This document shows positions 1 to 12,210 of a stretch of 64,000 nt of DNA, piece after piece. The translations under genes were made by a program, and so were the position numbers. Numbering within the stretch: position 1 is the stretch's first letter; each line of letters begins with the position of its first letter. This DNA is from Pseudoips prasinana (Eukaryota > Arthropoda > Insecta > Lepidoptera > Nolidae), in the NCBI GenBank assembly GCA_951640165.1, contig OX621252.1, forward strand, positions 22,217,934 through 22,281,933, written 5' to 3'. The notes under the pieces were generated by a model. It did no database searches and had not been told where the DNA came from. It saw only the letters and a list, made by a program, of their open reading frames with translations.

Positions 1-417
1 TATATAAATTTTACCTGGACGTAACGGGAAATGTATTTCGCTCCTACAAAAGTAGGTTAGGTAAACTTAGAACTGCGAGTATACAACGCATGAGCCAAGC
101 GAGCGAACGTACCGCGGTAGCGGCCGACGAGTGCCAGAAACAAAGTTATTTACACAAATAATCGAATCATAAATAAATAGCAACGCGTCCTTATCTTATA
201 TTGCTGCTAAGAAGCGTCCCACTAGTTCTACTATTCAGTAACACATTATATAGTAGGTTAAAAAAGACTCACTAGTTCTACCATATGACTTTTCAGTAGA
301 ACTAGTAGAAACAAACAACGGCTTGAGCCTCCCCCCGTTTCTAATATCCTATGGAACGTGATAGACTCAAAGGCCTGCTATAAAACTATATAAAAATTGT
401 TGGGGCTTTACTATTTT

Positions 418-696
418 GACTCTCAGTCCTTTCGCACTGAACTGTGTGTTGTGTTAGACAACAGTCGTTAAGCCTTGGCACTCTGCCCCACATGATGCAG
501 CGTAGTGCGTGAGGGCGTGTTCTAACGTTGCTTGTAAGTATCTCCGTTTGCATAGAAAACACGCACAGTCCAACACACAGAATATGCATCCACGTGCGTT
601 AATGCAGATGCATGTTCTGTGTATTGGACTGTGTCGCTGCATCATGCGGGGCAGTGTGCCAATCACCTTAACGTTGCTATCCAGCTTCTGAGAGTA
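418..696. repeat. Foldback/MITE-like inverted repeat
   Basis: Outer arms (tctcag near 421 with ctgaga near 688), middle arms (tgccccacatgatgcagcg at 485-503 with cgctgcatcatgcggggca near 635-653) and inner arms (cacagtccaacacacagaat with its near-complement just after 610) pair in register. The left arm has about 50 extra bases. This is the architecture of a non-autonomous foldback transposon; no transposase is present. Confidence 0.6.
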
Positions 697-1004
697 AGTT
701 AGCCGAAAGTCCCGGTTGTCATGAAAACATCTTTGACAATCTTAGAGGTCAGAATGATAATAGAACTGCCCGATGGCGTCGGCCGTGCCATGACTAAGAA
801 GAAACAAGCCATTTCCCAATATGTGGCTATTATATGATCACGGAAGTATCGTCAGTTATTGAAATTAACACAATTTACGCCACAGTGAACCTGTAAAATA
901 GAAAAACCTGAGCTGTCAGTTCTACATGTATGTCAAGACATGACAAAAATGTAGAATTATCGCACTTAGGCTGTTAAATATTTATAAATATGTCAAAAAT
1001 TGTT

Positions 1005-1125
1005 GACATATTTACATACGTACATATGTTCACGCCTGTTTCCCAGAGGGGTAGGCAGAGACAACGGATTTCCATTTGTCACGTCACGATCCTTGCACAC
1101 CTCTTTAGCCTCATATATTGACATA
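1005..1125 (+). repeat. Dispersed repeat, copy 1
   Basis: The block containing cacgcctgtttcccagaggg, cagagacaacggat and catttgtcac recurs at 51475-51575 with high similarity. It is a dispersed interspersed repeat of unknown class; the start with tandem TACA-type bases may be a target or microsatellite. Confidence 0.5.
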
Positions 1126-1776
1126 TTTGTCATTTTAAAAAAGCTTTTGATTAAACTCGTCATATGTCATAATACCACAGTCAAATTATTGGCAGTTCTC
1201 GGTGACAATTGCCAAATCGTGACAATTATGTCGACTTTTCACAAATTTGGAAATAATATTATTGTTTTATGGAGTTAAACGACCTCGATGACTAATTTTA
1301 GCAACGAAGTATTTCACGTTTTTACATAATTACCCGATTTTTTAAAAAGTTGAAATTATTAATAGAGAACGTAAACTTCATTCTGCCTTCAAATGATCGT
1401 CGTTGCTTTCTTGTTTATATTTGTTCCAAGTCTTCATTAGCACTACTTTCACTGCTCGATATACATAAGTACCATTTTTTGATATAAACCTTTTATTAAC
1501 AGTTTCAAAATATGACTTCGCGACAGAGGGCAACACTCCTGTCAGGATTATCAGACAATTCTACAAATATTTCATAACATTTTTTTAGTATATATACTAG
1601 TTACAACGACGTAATTAACGAATTGATTGATAGCTTAAATAGGTATAAGTTATTTATAATTGGTAACTGTAACTACTTAATAGAATCCCCAAAGCCTTTG
1701 TAAAACTTGTAGAACACGTACAGTCAACCCACTCCGTTTTTCGATCCATCGACTTCGGAAATGTCTTTATTTTCTA

Positions 1777-1948
1777 CTAGCTGTGCCCCGCGGTTTAATC
1801 CGCGTTAAACTTTATAAATTATAGTCTATGTGTTAATCCAGGGTGTCAGCTTTCCATACCAAATTTTATTAAAATTTTAGACGTTAAGAAGTAAGAAACA
1901 TACACACTCACAAACTCACAAACTTTAGCCTTTATAATATTAGTGTGA
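1777..1948 (-). mobile_element. Short Helitron-like element
   Basis: On the minus strand it begins TCACACTAATATTATAAAGG and ends GCGG/CCGC hairpin-GGGGCACAGCTAG followed by T. TC start, a hairpin about 10 bp before the end, CTAG terminus and A/T insertion are Helitron features. It is non-autonomous; the same ends recur at 37030, 57865, 58661 and others. Confidence 0.65.
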
Positions 1949-2050
1949 TTGGATAAAAGTGTATTTTTAACATATACACCGCTTCATTAATACTTCAAAC
2001 CCGTATCCAGTTTTTCTAGGAATTATAAGCTGCCTGCTAATCATGTGGGA

Positions 2051-2212
2051 ATCATCATCATCGCATCAGCCGAAAGGCGCCCACTACTGGACAAAGGCTC
2101 CCCCAAATATCTCCACAATTGCCGGTCTTGCACTATCCGCATCCAGCGACTTCCAGCGGCCCTCACAAGGTCAACGGTCCATCTTGTCCATGAGGAAATA
2201 CGCAGCCAGAAA
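2051..2212 (-). mobile_element. RTE-like non-LTR retrotransposon 3' end
   Basis: Reverse-oriented 3' fragment with an (ATC)n tail at 2051-2063. The complementary strand encodes a decayed DR-LW-SL-type C terminus, better kept at 16300-16480. Truncated at the 5' side, as is usual for retroelement copies. Confidence 0.6.
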
Positions 2213-2219
2213 TGTGAAG

Positions 2220-3950
2220 TAAAGGTAATTCTGTAATGTGTTTCTTAAAATCGATGTAATTGGTAGATGTACTTAGTTTCTTCCACCAATGAATAATGTT
2301 GTACCTAATAGCTAACATAGTTAATACGTTTTATATCTTATTAATAAAAAACGTATTTAACATTTTATAACAAGAAACAGTTTTTATTCTCTCAAAATAA
2401 ATAAATACGTGTTTTGGCAAGCGCACCGAATATATTTGGTTTGTCTGTAATTTTCCATAGTTCGTGAATTCAAGATGGCGGGTGGTTCTAACTATTCTTG
2501 CAAACATAATTATTACAAGTCGCACTTTGACTATTTGATCTTGCTCATTGGCTAACACGACTCGGTTACAGTTTCGTATTGTCACACCTATTTAGTATAA
2601 AATGAATTGATTTTCAATGTTTTTCAATGCTTAGTACTTATACACATAAATGTTTATATTTATATAAGTATTTAGCTCCGCATTTTTCTAATATATGTTT
2701 AGTCACATGTAGATATAATGTAATAGCTTGTGGATGTTGTAATAATTTATTTTTAGACGAAAGTCTTTGTGTTATCTTAAGAATAGTAAACATTTTTGAT
2801 TGTCGACATATTATAACTAAGTTGGTATGGCAAATGTGACATAACAATGTTACCTTATTTTTTTGTAACTGTTGCAGCAATGCGCATGAAAATTACGATA
2901 ATTAATAAAAATATCTTAGCAACATAGCAAGATAGTATTTAACTGCAATAAAAAATCCGAATTCAGCTACGCAATATAAGTATACAAACAAATTAAAAAG
3001 CAACATGCGAGGCAGTCTTCAGGGACTGCCGCTAGAAGTGAAAATTTGTTTTTCCGCTTCTTATCTAAGAATCATTTAATTCTTTCACTGCGACATTATC
3101 TTTGTATATATATAATTCATACCATACATTTCACGGAGGTATATCTTTGTACATATAAACACAGTATACATATAGCTCATGGAAAGCGTTCGGTGACGAT
3201 GATTTTTGTTGACCCAAAAGGATTTCACTTCAAAAAACCTTACGCCTATAAAATAAAAGGCCACAACTGTAAATGTACAAAGTTATGCTCTGCGTTGATG
3301 AATCAGTTCGTCAGTCAGGATAAGTCATAATATATGTAAAGGCAGATCAACACAAAACTATCGAAGCCCGTAGACACTTCATATCCCTCTATCGTGAGCC
3401 AGTCGCGTGCTTTGTCGACTTAGTTATATGAAAACTTATAAACGATACGAGTCCAAGCTCACCACGGCAATGTAATGGTTTTATGGAGATTCGTACTGAA
3501 TCGAATCTACAGAAGTCCCAGTATACTTTCAGTCAGACTATATTTATCTGTACTTATTTAACAGCAAAGTTTCTTAGTAGTAATTTTCCGACGTTGAGTT
3601 GAGTGACTCCTTCACCTTAGAACATCAATAAACAAAATATTTTCGACGTTAGTAAGTCTCCAAGTTTCCACCCAGGTAATTATCATGGTTGCACGACATA
3701 TTCCGTTCCCAATATCCAAAACTATTTGTCTTATCACTTAGCTATACCACGACAAGTTCACTGGTCAGAATTCAGCTGGTTTAAGAGGCAGAAGGTAGGT
3801 TAAAGACAAGAGCGATGTCAGTACAATAAATTAAGAGAAATAGATTTATTTAGATAAACCACTTCTTTAACGTATCTTTTGGTCACAAAATAGTCTATGT
3901 TCAGCTCCTGGATAGGAGTTATATAACATTAATTATTAGGTACTAATTTT
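2220..3950. other. Unique AT-rich DNA, no gene recognised
   Basis: Only short frames of low complexity occur here (for example 3046-3330, 94 codons, no recognisable domain). A CAAGATGGCGGG motif sits at 2471-2482. Nothing else was supported. Confidence 0.4.
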
Positions 3951-4250
3951 AAAAACCGACCAAGGGCGAGTCGGTCTCGCGCACGAAGGGCTCCGTACAA
4001 TAATCTATAAAAACGCAGCAAATAATTCACGTTTGTTGTATGAGAGAGCCCTTAAATATTTATTTTATTTTGTTTTTTAGTATTTGTTGTTATAGCAGCA
4101 ACAGAAATACATCAACTGTGAAAATTTCAACTGTCTAACTATCACGGTTCATGAGATACAGCCTGGTGACAGACGGACAGACAGACAGACAGACAGCGAA
4201 GTCTTAGTAATAGGGTCCCGTTTTACCCTTTGGGCATGGAATCCTGAAAA
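3951..4250 (+). repeat. Dispersed lepidopteran-type repeat with (ACAG)n
   Basis: A 300-bp unit starting aaaaaccgaccaagggcgag and ending near gggcatggaatcctgaaaa, with an internal gacagacagacag run at about 4172-4198. A fragment of the same head (agtgcgagtcgg...cacgaaggg) is at 8684-8745. Element class is not certain. Confidence 0.5.
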
Positions 4251-5040
4251 TGACACCAATTTCTGATTATCTGGAAGATATCCATAAAAGCGATAAGTTC
4301 ACTTATTCTATAACTAGTAAATGTAAGATAACTCTTTATAATTAACAGACAGGGATAACCATATACATCACATAATTTTCGCAAAAAATGTGATCTCTTC
4401 CAGACAACCTAGCCAGGGATTGGAGTAGGACTCACTTCAGCCAGTCATTTACTCACGTTCTCTTCTCCTTAATCTATCGCAGGAATAGCTGTGCGGGAGA
4501 AGTGGCTGTACAATATGATAAAAGCCCTTCATTGTATACCACAAATAACGAGTACATACTATCATTATGTTAATAAAAAAGGCCGGTCTTGTCGCAATTT
4601 CGTCCTGATAATCTTAGGAGGAATAAAAAGTCTAAGAAGTAAATTATAAATATGTTTTCGTGAATTAACGTAGAGTGATAGACGTCCCTAACAACCGACC
4701 CCACCAATAAATGAGGCTTAGTGAACTTCTCTTAGTGATATTTAGGTAATTTTCCACCTAAGTGCTACTTAAGTATCAGTAGGGCTTGACTTTATGCATA
4801 ATTAATAAGATAGAAAATCTAGGGGGTCAAATATTTAAATATTTTTTGTTGTATTTTTAATGCTGATGAAAATATTAATCGTATTTGTTAACCAAATTAT
4901 TTTTCTTCTTCTATCAAATAAGATATAAGCAATTTGATAAAGAGCGATATAGTCCCTTGATAGTATTATTTTTATTACTTCCCAGTCAGGAACGTATGGG
5001 TAGCCAGTCATTTGATAGGCATTCTTCGTAGATGTTTTTG

Positions 5041-5175
5041 GTACAGACACATCCAGCTACCGCAATCTGTTGAATTTCTTTTGTAGATTTTCAACTTTAT
5101 CACAAAAGCATAAGATTCACTTTCAATTAGGGAAATTTGACAGATTGAGGTAGCTTGATGTGCTGGCGTCTGTAC
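5041..5175. mobile_element. TA-target MITE (family M1), left end damaged
   Basis: Right terminus GATGTGCTGGCGTCTGTAC is intact; the left end has lost the cgccagca part. Inner sequences (ttcaactttatcacaaaagc) match copies at 7144, 35297 and 41083. Non-autonomous DNA transposon with long inverted ends. Confidence 0.7.
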
Positions 5176-5394
5176 TTTTTAATATAGGATGCCTGTATCT
5201 ATAAGGACACTAACTGACAGTTCCGCATAGGTCATAAACTATTGACAAGAAGGACAGTGGGATATTAACATGGGATGATAAATTTAATGGATACCAGCCC
5301 TATAAAGTGAGCCAATAGAAGATATATAAAGGGGAACGGAGACATCTTGGCTCTTAAACAACGAAATATATAGGAGTAATTATAATAGTTATTA

Positions 5395-5410
5395 TATATA
5401 TATATATATA
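5395..5410. repeat. (TA)n microsatellite
   Basis: Eight TA units next to a hairpin-forming stretch. Confidence 0.8.
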
Positions 5411-5433
5411 GCAACATATAATATATATTGCCG

Positions 5434-5503
5434 TCATCAAGCAGGAAGTCACCGTCAGACAGAAATCATCCTCCAAATGCAGACGGTGACGCCCTGCTTG
5501 ATG
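5434..5503. repeat. Hairpin, arms about 22 bp
   Basis: catcaagcaggaagtcaccg pairs with cggtgacgccctgcttgatg across a loop of about 26 bases, with one mismatch region. No transposon ends are visible around it. Confidence 0.6.
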
Positions 5504-5539
5504 ATATCAGGATAGTGAGTTTTTACCCAGCCTTATTAT

Positions 5540-7140
5540 TCTATTTTTAAATAAATGAATATTGAGGGGAATGGGCTCAAATATTCGGCTAGTGATTTGA
5601 CTTCTCGATAGAAACTATCATTTTGTTTGATTTACGTATGTAAGTGTCGTAAAAGCTATACCAAAACAGACATTGTAGACATTTATTTTATGCATAAATC
5701 TGTAATTATGTATTCGCTTAGAATGTGTTTGTGCCAGATATATGTTGGTATATTTAATCGCAGTCATAACATAGGAAACTGAAACGAAATTGGCTTCTCT
5801 TTCGTACTGAATAAATATCAAATCGCCATGAATGACGTGGAGAAATGGTCCTGAAAAGACCCCGCCAAATGAATTCAGTTCTAGCTAGAGGCCATTTTGT
5901 ACAAAAACTAGATTCAGATGAAAATGGTTTTACCACGAAATCTCGGTTTTTCAAGACGTGTGCATGACGAAACAAAAGCCTAGACACATAGTAAACGATT
6001 TCTTTAGATCAGACTAAAGATAGGACATGGATCATTTAATATTTATGGTGACATATAAGATGTGTTAAAACGATCATGCTAATTAGCATCTTCATATCAG
6101 CCGATAGACGTCCACAGCTGGACAATGGCGTCCCCCAAGGATCTCCACAAAGGCCGGTCTTGTATTGCCCGCATCCAGCGGCTTTCATCGATCCTTGTTA
6201 GATTATTGGTACACCTATCGCATACTATTATTGTCAATTCAATCTATAGAATCCTTAAAATCCCTTTCAGCCAGAAGACTATTTAATCACATTCTTTAAA
6301 AATATGAAATGGTAAGAAAAGCAGCATGCACCATATGCTGGTTTCAAATTGTTCTGGAAATTCCGCTTCTTTATGCATTGGGAATATCACGCTAGCTAAT
6401 CATTAGTTCTAAAAAAACAATAGCTGTAGTTGGAAACAAACTTTTATTTATTCAATCCAAAGAGTATAAAATTGACAATGGCAGTTGTCAAATTGACATG
6501 CATTGTTTTTTTTATTGACCAAGGCCAGTAGAGTGTACGGATTACACTCAGCTTTTCTGCCAATAATAATTGTGACGTAATAATCCCTTTGTTATTTAAT
6601 TTATCAATGTTTACTTTCTGAAATATCTATATATAAAGAATATCGCCTAGATCAATTATGCAATCAAGCACATAAAAAGTAGAAGTGACAATGTAAAATG
6701 AATACACTTGCACATTCTACTCCATATTAAGTTTTGGTTAGGTTAGCATTTATAACCGACTTCAAGAAGGATTTATGTACGATTATTTACGTGTTTTCTA
6801 CGTTGCTAGCGATTTTAAAAACTCTTTTTACTTCTCTAGAGACTGGTTGTATAATCATAAAGAAAATTTTAAAATGGTTTTATGTTTTTTAAACTTATAC
6901 TTTTAACCCAACCCGATTTTATTTATTTGTTTATTTTGGCTCGCCAACTAAATAATCACACTAATAATAAATAAATAAATTACACTAATAATATAGCACT
7001 TATGTAGTCACTACCCAACTTACAGGTATGTATTTATTATGTATGTTATGTATTGTTACGTTCATGCTTAAGAATCAAATGATCTGTGAAACTGTTTTGA
7101 TATTAAGTGATTAATTTGACACATAAAGTCAGCCTTTAAT
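5540..7140. other. AT-rich DNA, mostly unannotated
   Basis: Apart from the RTE-like fragment at 6089-6190, I see no recognisable gene or repeat. Short frames at 5618-5987 lack domain features. Confidence 0.35.
6089..6190 (-). mobile_element. RTE-like 3' end fragment
   Basis: tcatatcagccgatagacgt, then ctggacaatggcgtccccca and the tgcccgcatccagcg block match the reverse of the 16300-16480 copy. Short, 5'-truncated and decayed. Confidence 0.55.
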
Positions 7141-7143
7141 CAA

Positions 7144-7276
7144 GTACAGACGCCAGCACATCCAGCTAACCCAATCTGTCAATTTTCTTTTATAGTTTTT
7201 GAACTTTATCACATAAACATAACGTTAACTTTCAATTGGGGAAATTTGACAGATTGGGGTAGCTTTATGTCTGTAC
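7144..7276. mobile_element. TA-target MITE (family M1)
   Basis: Starts GTACAGACGCCAGCACATCC and ends with TTTGACAGATTGGGGTAGC, then a shortened terminus GTCTGTAC (the gatgtgctggc part is deleted). Same orientation as the 35297 copy. Confidence 0.75.
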
Positions 7277-7749
7277 CTTATATAGTATTAATTTGAGTTC
7301 CAAACTATCTTGTCCCCTCTGGTACGAGAAATATCACATTTGTGTAGATTCCGCTAAAAACCCACGACGGACGTCCACAAGTTGACTGACACTTCTGCAG
7401 CAAACAGGATCTCTCGATCGGTAAAGCAGTAAATTAACACAGATGCACGACATTCGGCCGGCCATCAATTACATGTATAACGCTAAATAAATACGCGTTA
7501 GCTCGTCCTATACGAATCTGTGTAACAATTGGTTAGGCAAACAGTTTGCGTGCTTTTGGACTTGTGCCTCATTTGGATGTGCCAGTGTCAAGACAGTAGC
7601 TGGACTGGTAAGAGATATACGTTTCACGATATCTATCTTAAGATACAACCACCTTGTGTATAGATAGATGGCAGTTATATAATGTACACTTCCGATATAA
7701 TCACAGAATTTTACATTTTAATCTAAGACTGTAAACCGCATACAATAGA

Positions 7750-8006
7750 AATAATAATATCCTCGGACATTATTCGCACATGGCCATGTGATACCAAACT
7801 AAGCAGAGGTTGTGCTATGGAAACCAGATAACTGATATTACCTACAAATACTACTTTTCTTTTGTAAATACATACTTATATAGATAGAAAAAAACACCCA
7901 GACTCTGGACAAACAGACATGATCATGCACACAAATATCTGTCGTGGGTGGAATCAAACCCACGACTTGAAGAAAGACAAGCATTTACCACCACGTCAAC
8001 TAGCAT
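7750..8006 (-). mobile_element. tRNA-derived SINE, family A
   Basis: Reverse copy. The 3' module (tcctcggacattatt, then cccaaactaagcagaggttg and ggaaaccagataactgata) is followed by the body (gacaaacagacatg) and a decayed tRNA-like head with a B box near 7945-7970 (gtggaatcaaacccacgac). Confidence 0.75.
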
Positions 8007-8491
8007 ACACCTGTATACGTCCCTAACGTGTAGCGGATTGACATTCCCCGACACCATCGTTCAAATATGATGAACTTCAGATAGGTACTAGAAGATGTTA
8101 CAATATATAAAGTGGTACGTATTACTTTTAATCAATCGCTTGGCACTTTTACTATTTGCCAGCGTCCATATCCAAGCCTTGCCCGCAGACTGAACCTTTG
8201 GATAGACCGAAGAGACTTTTTCTGGTCAACGCACCGAACATTTCTTACGACAAAATTCCTTATCTACTATTCGTTACAATAGGGATGCTTTTTAAATGTA
8301 TTCCATGGTTTGAATGCACGTATTTAATTCAGTAGGCATATTTCAATATTTTTAGGTAAGCAGAGCCCAAGTTGTTTTATTAATAACCATTTTAGAGTGT
8401 GATTATCAGGAAAACAGACACAATAATAATGATCCGATTGACATATTTTCCAACTGATTAAAATATTTCTCTAATTTTTACATATTTATCA

Positions 8492-8662
8492 CTAGCTGCG
8501 CCCCGCGATAAACTTTATAAATTATAGCCTGTGTTATTTGGATATATAAGCTATATTTCTTTTCAAAGATTCATCAAAATCCGTTCGGTAGTTTTTGCGT
8601 GAGAGTAACAAACATCCATACATCCATATTCACAAACTTTCGCATTTATAATATTAGTAGGA
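8492..8662 (-). mobile_element. Short Helitron-like element
   Basis: Minus-strand TCCTACTAATATTATAAATG start and ...GGGGCGCAGCTAG end; the hairpin stem next to the terminus has decayed. Confidence 0.6.
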
Positions 8663-8683
8663 TTGGAAAGAAAATATAACAAA

Positions 8684-8745
8684 TCAGCAAGTGCGAGTCG
8701 GACTTAAACACGAAGGGTGAACAAACTTCCGTACCATCATAATAA
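8684..8745 (+). repeat. Fragment of the 3951-4250 repeat family
   Basis: agtgcgagtcggacttaaac and acgaagggtgaac align with the head of the unit at 3951; only about 60 bp remain. Confidence 0.4.
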
Positions 8746-8925
8746 TTTAACACCATGTCAAAACAAAAAACAACAAAGATAACCGCCTTGAGCTTTTACT
8801 TTGTTTGCAACGATAATTGCAATACACAATCCGTGAAATACACCCATACTCACAAACTTGAACCTATTTGAACCATAGATACTTTTACTCTAATATGAAC
8901 TTCTTTTTTTTTACTAGTACTAGGG

Positions 8926-9100
8926 ATTATATTCCCTGTGTCGCGGGGTACTTTACAAACATATAATAGACGGACACAATTTACATCCAGACTTAGAACA
9001 ACTATTTATGGGTCACACAAATAGTTGTTCAGTGCGGGACTCGAACCCGCGACACAAAGCGGCGAGGCGACTATCTTAGCCGCTGCGCCACTCGTGCAGT
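8926..9100 (-). mobile_element. tRNA-derived SINE, family C
   Basis: On the minus strand the head reads GTGGCGCAGCGGCTAAGA (A-box-like), then GGTTCGAGTCCCGC (B box), then caactatttgtgtgaccca. The tail contains a tRNA-unrelated region ending near ccctgtgtcgcgg. It is not a real tRNA gene: no cloverleaf anticodon arm is conserved among copies. Confidence 0.7.
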
Positions 9101-9382
9101 CACTTCACTAGCTAATACCGAGCTACTCGCCTACCTGCCTGTCTAAATGCACCATCGCAAATAAAAGGGTATCCTCTGGTCACATTACAGTGGAGCCGAT
9201 AATTTGTGCAGTCTGGTCCCCCGCTCATCTCATTAGCACTAGATGCGTACAAGATGACGTAACCTCTACGAAACTACTCTGTTACTTAACATACTTGGAC
9301 CACAAGACCATAGGATAACTGTGCGACAAGGACAAAGTATCCAGAACATGTTCACTTCATAAGAATAATAAAACAAGTGATA

Positions 9383-9628
9383 CATCATTATCTCAGCCAA
9401 ATTAAGTCCACGGCTGGACAAAATCCTCCCCAAAGAATGTGGGGATACACCATAATCGCCACGCTTGACAGACGGGTTGGCGATCGTAGTTTGATGGTCA
9501 CAGTTCACAGAAAATAGCTGCTGCCCGTTCTCTGGTAGGTATTCCCTCGGGACGATTTCTACGCCCCCCATGAGATCCACCCCATCTCAATGGGGTGATG
9601 ATATTCTACGCCGTCACCACCCAGTGAA
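9383..9628 (-). repeat. Dispersed repeat family D
   Basis: atcattatctcagccaaatt, ggctggacaaaatcctcccc, cgccacgcttgacagacggg and ctggtaggtattccctcgg blocks recur at 34195, 37545, 38812, 44698 and 56870. The (ATC)-type end and the ctggac motif resemble the RTE-like 3' ends, so it may be a second non-LTR tail or a SINE using it. Confidence 0.55.
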
Positions 9629-9654
9629 GTAATACATATATTATAAATATATCT

Positions 9655-9852
9655 TAATATCTTTGAAAGACTAACACACTGCCTTGTGATCCCAAACTAG
9701 ACAGAGCCTGTACTATGGGAACCATATAACTGATCAACAAACTTATAATATTTCACACAACAAATAATCGTGTTCGTCACACAAATATTTGTCCTGGACG
9801 ACCTTTGGCTTAGCAGTCAGGATCACTAACCACTACACCAAGAGGCTAGTCA
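9655..9852 (-). mobile_element. tRNA-derived SINE, family A variant
   Basis: The 3' module (gatcccaaactagacagagc, gggaaccatataactgat) and the head (gacgacctttggcttagcag, ending accaagaggctag) match the variant with the CTAGCCTNTTGGTNTAG head seen at 46210-46575. Confidence 0.6.
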
Positions 9853-10086
9853 ATTTATACATAGAAGAAGGTAGACATATAATTTTCAGCCATGTTTTGA
9901 TTGTTATTTTCTAGGAAATCGTACTCCACTTGAAAGGAGGAGAACTTCAAGGTTGACTCCAAAAATGCAATCAATATATACCAATAAAGCATCTTAGTGA
10001 ATTTTCTGACAAATTGCTAAGAAGAAGCTTGTTTGCATTGGTTGAACCTGAATGTATTTGGAAACAGTTGAGTATTCTGTGGGCCT

Positions 10087-10361
10087 GACGGGCCTGTTGG
10101 CGTGGTTGGTAGATGCGCTGCCTTTCACGCCGGAGGTTGTGGGTTCGATTCCCACCCGGGACAAATATTTGTGTGCATGAACATGTCTGTTTGTCCTGAG
10201 TCTGGGTGTAAATTATCTATATAAGTATGTATTTACAAAAGAGAAATCGTGTATAGTATCAATCAAATCAGTTATCTGGTTTCCATAGTACAAGCTCTGC
10301 TTAGTTTGGGATCAAATGACCGTGTGTGAATAATGTCCCAGGATATTATTATTATTATTAT
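10087..10361 (+). mobile_element. tRNA-derived SINE, family A (best full-length copy)
   Basis: Head gacgggcctgttggcgtgg with A box tggttggtaga and B box GGTTCGATTCCCACCCGGGA. Body: catgaacatgtctgtttgtc...gtatgtatttacaaaag. Tail: ctgcttagtttgggatca...gtcccaggatatta followed by (ATT)n. Pol III-type internal promoter parts are visible. This copy defines the family used for the other calls. Confidence 0.8.
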
Positions 10362-10394
10362 ATTCTCCCTTAGAATGTGGGTCAACTTGGACTT

Positions 10395-10598
10395 TTAATC
10401 TAAAATGCGGTATATAATATGTGTTCGTTTAATTGCGTACAAAGGCTTGCGCATAGATATTCTTAGATATTCGGTTCTGCCACTTAAATTTTGCGATTCT
10501 TCTTGACATGTAATAAATACCTCCGCAGTTAATTGACTCCACAGAGTAGTCGAACGCAGTGAAAACTTTCTCTTGAATCGCACTAGATCAGGTGGCAT
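10395..10598 (-). pseudogene. CR1/Jockey-type reverse transcriptase C-terminal fragment
   Basis: The minus-strand frame contains LRSTTLWSQLTAEVF, the conserved LWN-LP-EVF motif that closes many non-LTR reverse transcriptase ORFs. It is a decayed fragment without the catalytic RT core; a second fragment of the same motif is at 36806-36961. Confidence 0.55.
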
Positions 10599-10624
10599 GG
10601 ATAAAATTTCTACTTCGGAGAGGG

Positions 10625-11520
10625 TCTGTGGCGGAACGTGGCATTACATCATATTTATCATCATCTTGTCACGGCAACGTACTAGTGGGTTTAAATAATT
10701 AAATACATTCGGCAGATTGCCAATTTAATAAAAAATAGTACTTATTAAATAAATAAAAAGGTTTATTCCCATCAAGCTCATCTTAACTTAGTTTACATCT
10801 AAGACGATATAACTAATTGCGTTTAGTTTACATAATACTTATGAAACATGCAACATTACAAGAACTAGCTAGGAAAGGCGAATGTCACAGTAAATAATAA
10901 TTATTACTGTAACGCCGATCTTCCGGTAGCGCTCAAAAAAACTACTTTTAATTAAATTACAAAATTATCATGCATATCGACCTGTAGAAGCGTTTGGTTG
11001 CGACTCCAACCACTTTAAATGCCATCAAAGTGTTTACCTATCAACACTGTCAAATTATAAAAAATATTACGATAAATATATTTCTGCACTTAGTCCCGAT
11101 GTGGACCATTGTACGTGAGGTGGCATTACATTTCGTTTTTCCAAATAATTACATTCCAAGTTATTAGTTAATTCAACAACTGCACAAAACAATAGCAGCT
11201 TAATTCCTCAAATGTTTACACTGAGTGCGCATTGAATTCAATACTTACTAATAAAGTGCGCTAAGTAAAACCCGGACAAAAGGACAGACGAAAACGTTCA
11301 TCGAACTTTGTTCTACAATGTCATGAAATTGTTTGTCCCCAGATAAACTGCGAGCTCGCAAACAAGGAATGCAAGTAGGTACTGCAATATTTTTAATACC
11401 TATATACTAAATGCTAAAATATACTAAAAGCTTTTTAAACTGTTTTACAGTTCACCTAGGAGACTTTCACTGCTTCACCGGATCATAGGGGTGAGCGTGG
11501 AATCCAGCCGGCTAGCAATA
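10625..11520. other. AT-rich DNA, nothing recognised
   Basis: No frame over 60 codons with domain features and no confident repeat. A stretch near 10740-10800 resembles the beginning of the 28118-28335 repeat only weakly. Confidence 0.35.
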
Positions 11521-11727
11521 AAGATATTTTTTTTAAAGACAACACCCGCACTATGGAATCTGACCCCTGTGTCGTAGGGCACTTTATAAACATATAATAG
11601 ACGGAAACAATTTACATCCAGACTCAGAACAACTATTATGGGTCACACAAATAGTTGTCCAGCGCGGGACTCGAACACGAGACACGAAGCGGCGAGGCGA
11701 CTGTCTTAGCCGCTGCGCCACACGGGT
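11521..11727 (-). mobile_element. tRNA-derived SINE, family C
   Basis: Same order as the 8926 copy: tail (acaacacccgcactatggaa), body (catccagactcagaacaact), B box complement (gcgggactcgaacacgaga), head (agccgctgcgccac). The region is longer at its 3' end than the 8926 copy. Confidence 0.7.
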
Positions 11728-11939
11728 AAAATTACAAACTAAATAGCCTCGCCGGAGCGCTCCCTCCTTGGAGTCGGAACCTTGACTCTGAAGGGTTCAT
11801 GACGTGGATTGCTCATACAGGGGTGCGTTGGTTTATGCTCTTTAATGTTTAGAATAACCAAACGTCATTCGCCAAGTTGATATCAAGTAGGTTTTTGAAC
11901 GTTCGAAAATTCACAGCAATATTGAAATAATATTACTTA

Positions 11940-12210
11940 AATAGCTGGTGGTATGGTGGCCGTGTGGTTTCCGGCCTAGAAATAATAACAGGGCCACCCC
12001 ATACCATCCCGTGGGTGTCGTTAAATCCGACTGAAGGATACAACAGATAGTCTGTGTAAGTACTATACCGGCAACCTAATTGCGGTCGCCAACTCGCATC
12101 CTAAGCGCGATGACTACGGCAAGCCCCTCCAAATTTCAACGTTATAAAAAACATTGGGGGAGGCCTATGTCCACCAGTGTACGATATCAGGCTGATGATG
12201 TGATGGTAGC
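11940..12210 (+). repeat. Dispersed repeat with RTE-like tail
   Basis: Begins near tggtggccgtgtggtttccg and ends in gggggaggcctatgtccac, gatatcaggctgatgatgtg. The ending parallels the aggcctttgtccagcagtgg...ctgatatgatgatg end of RTE-like copies but the body differs, so this is a distinct family sharing the tail. Confidence 0.5.

Noticed and set aside
9000..9100. tRNA gene on the minus strand
   Set aside because: Head of SINE family C, found also at 11521, 49828 and 51830.
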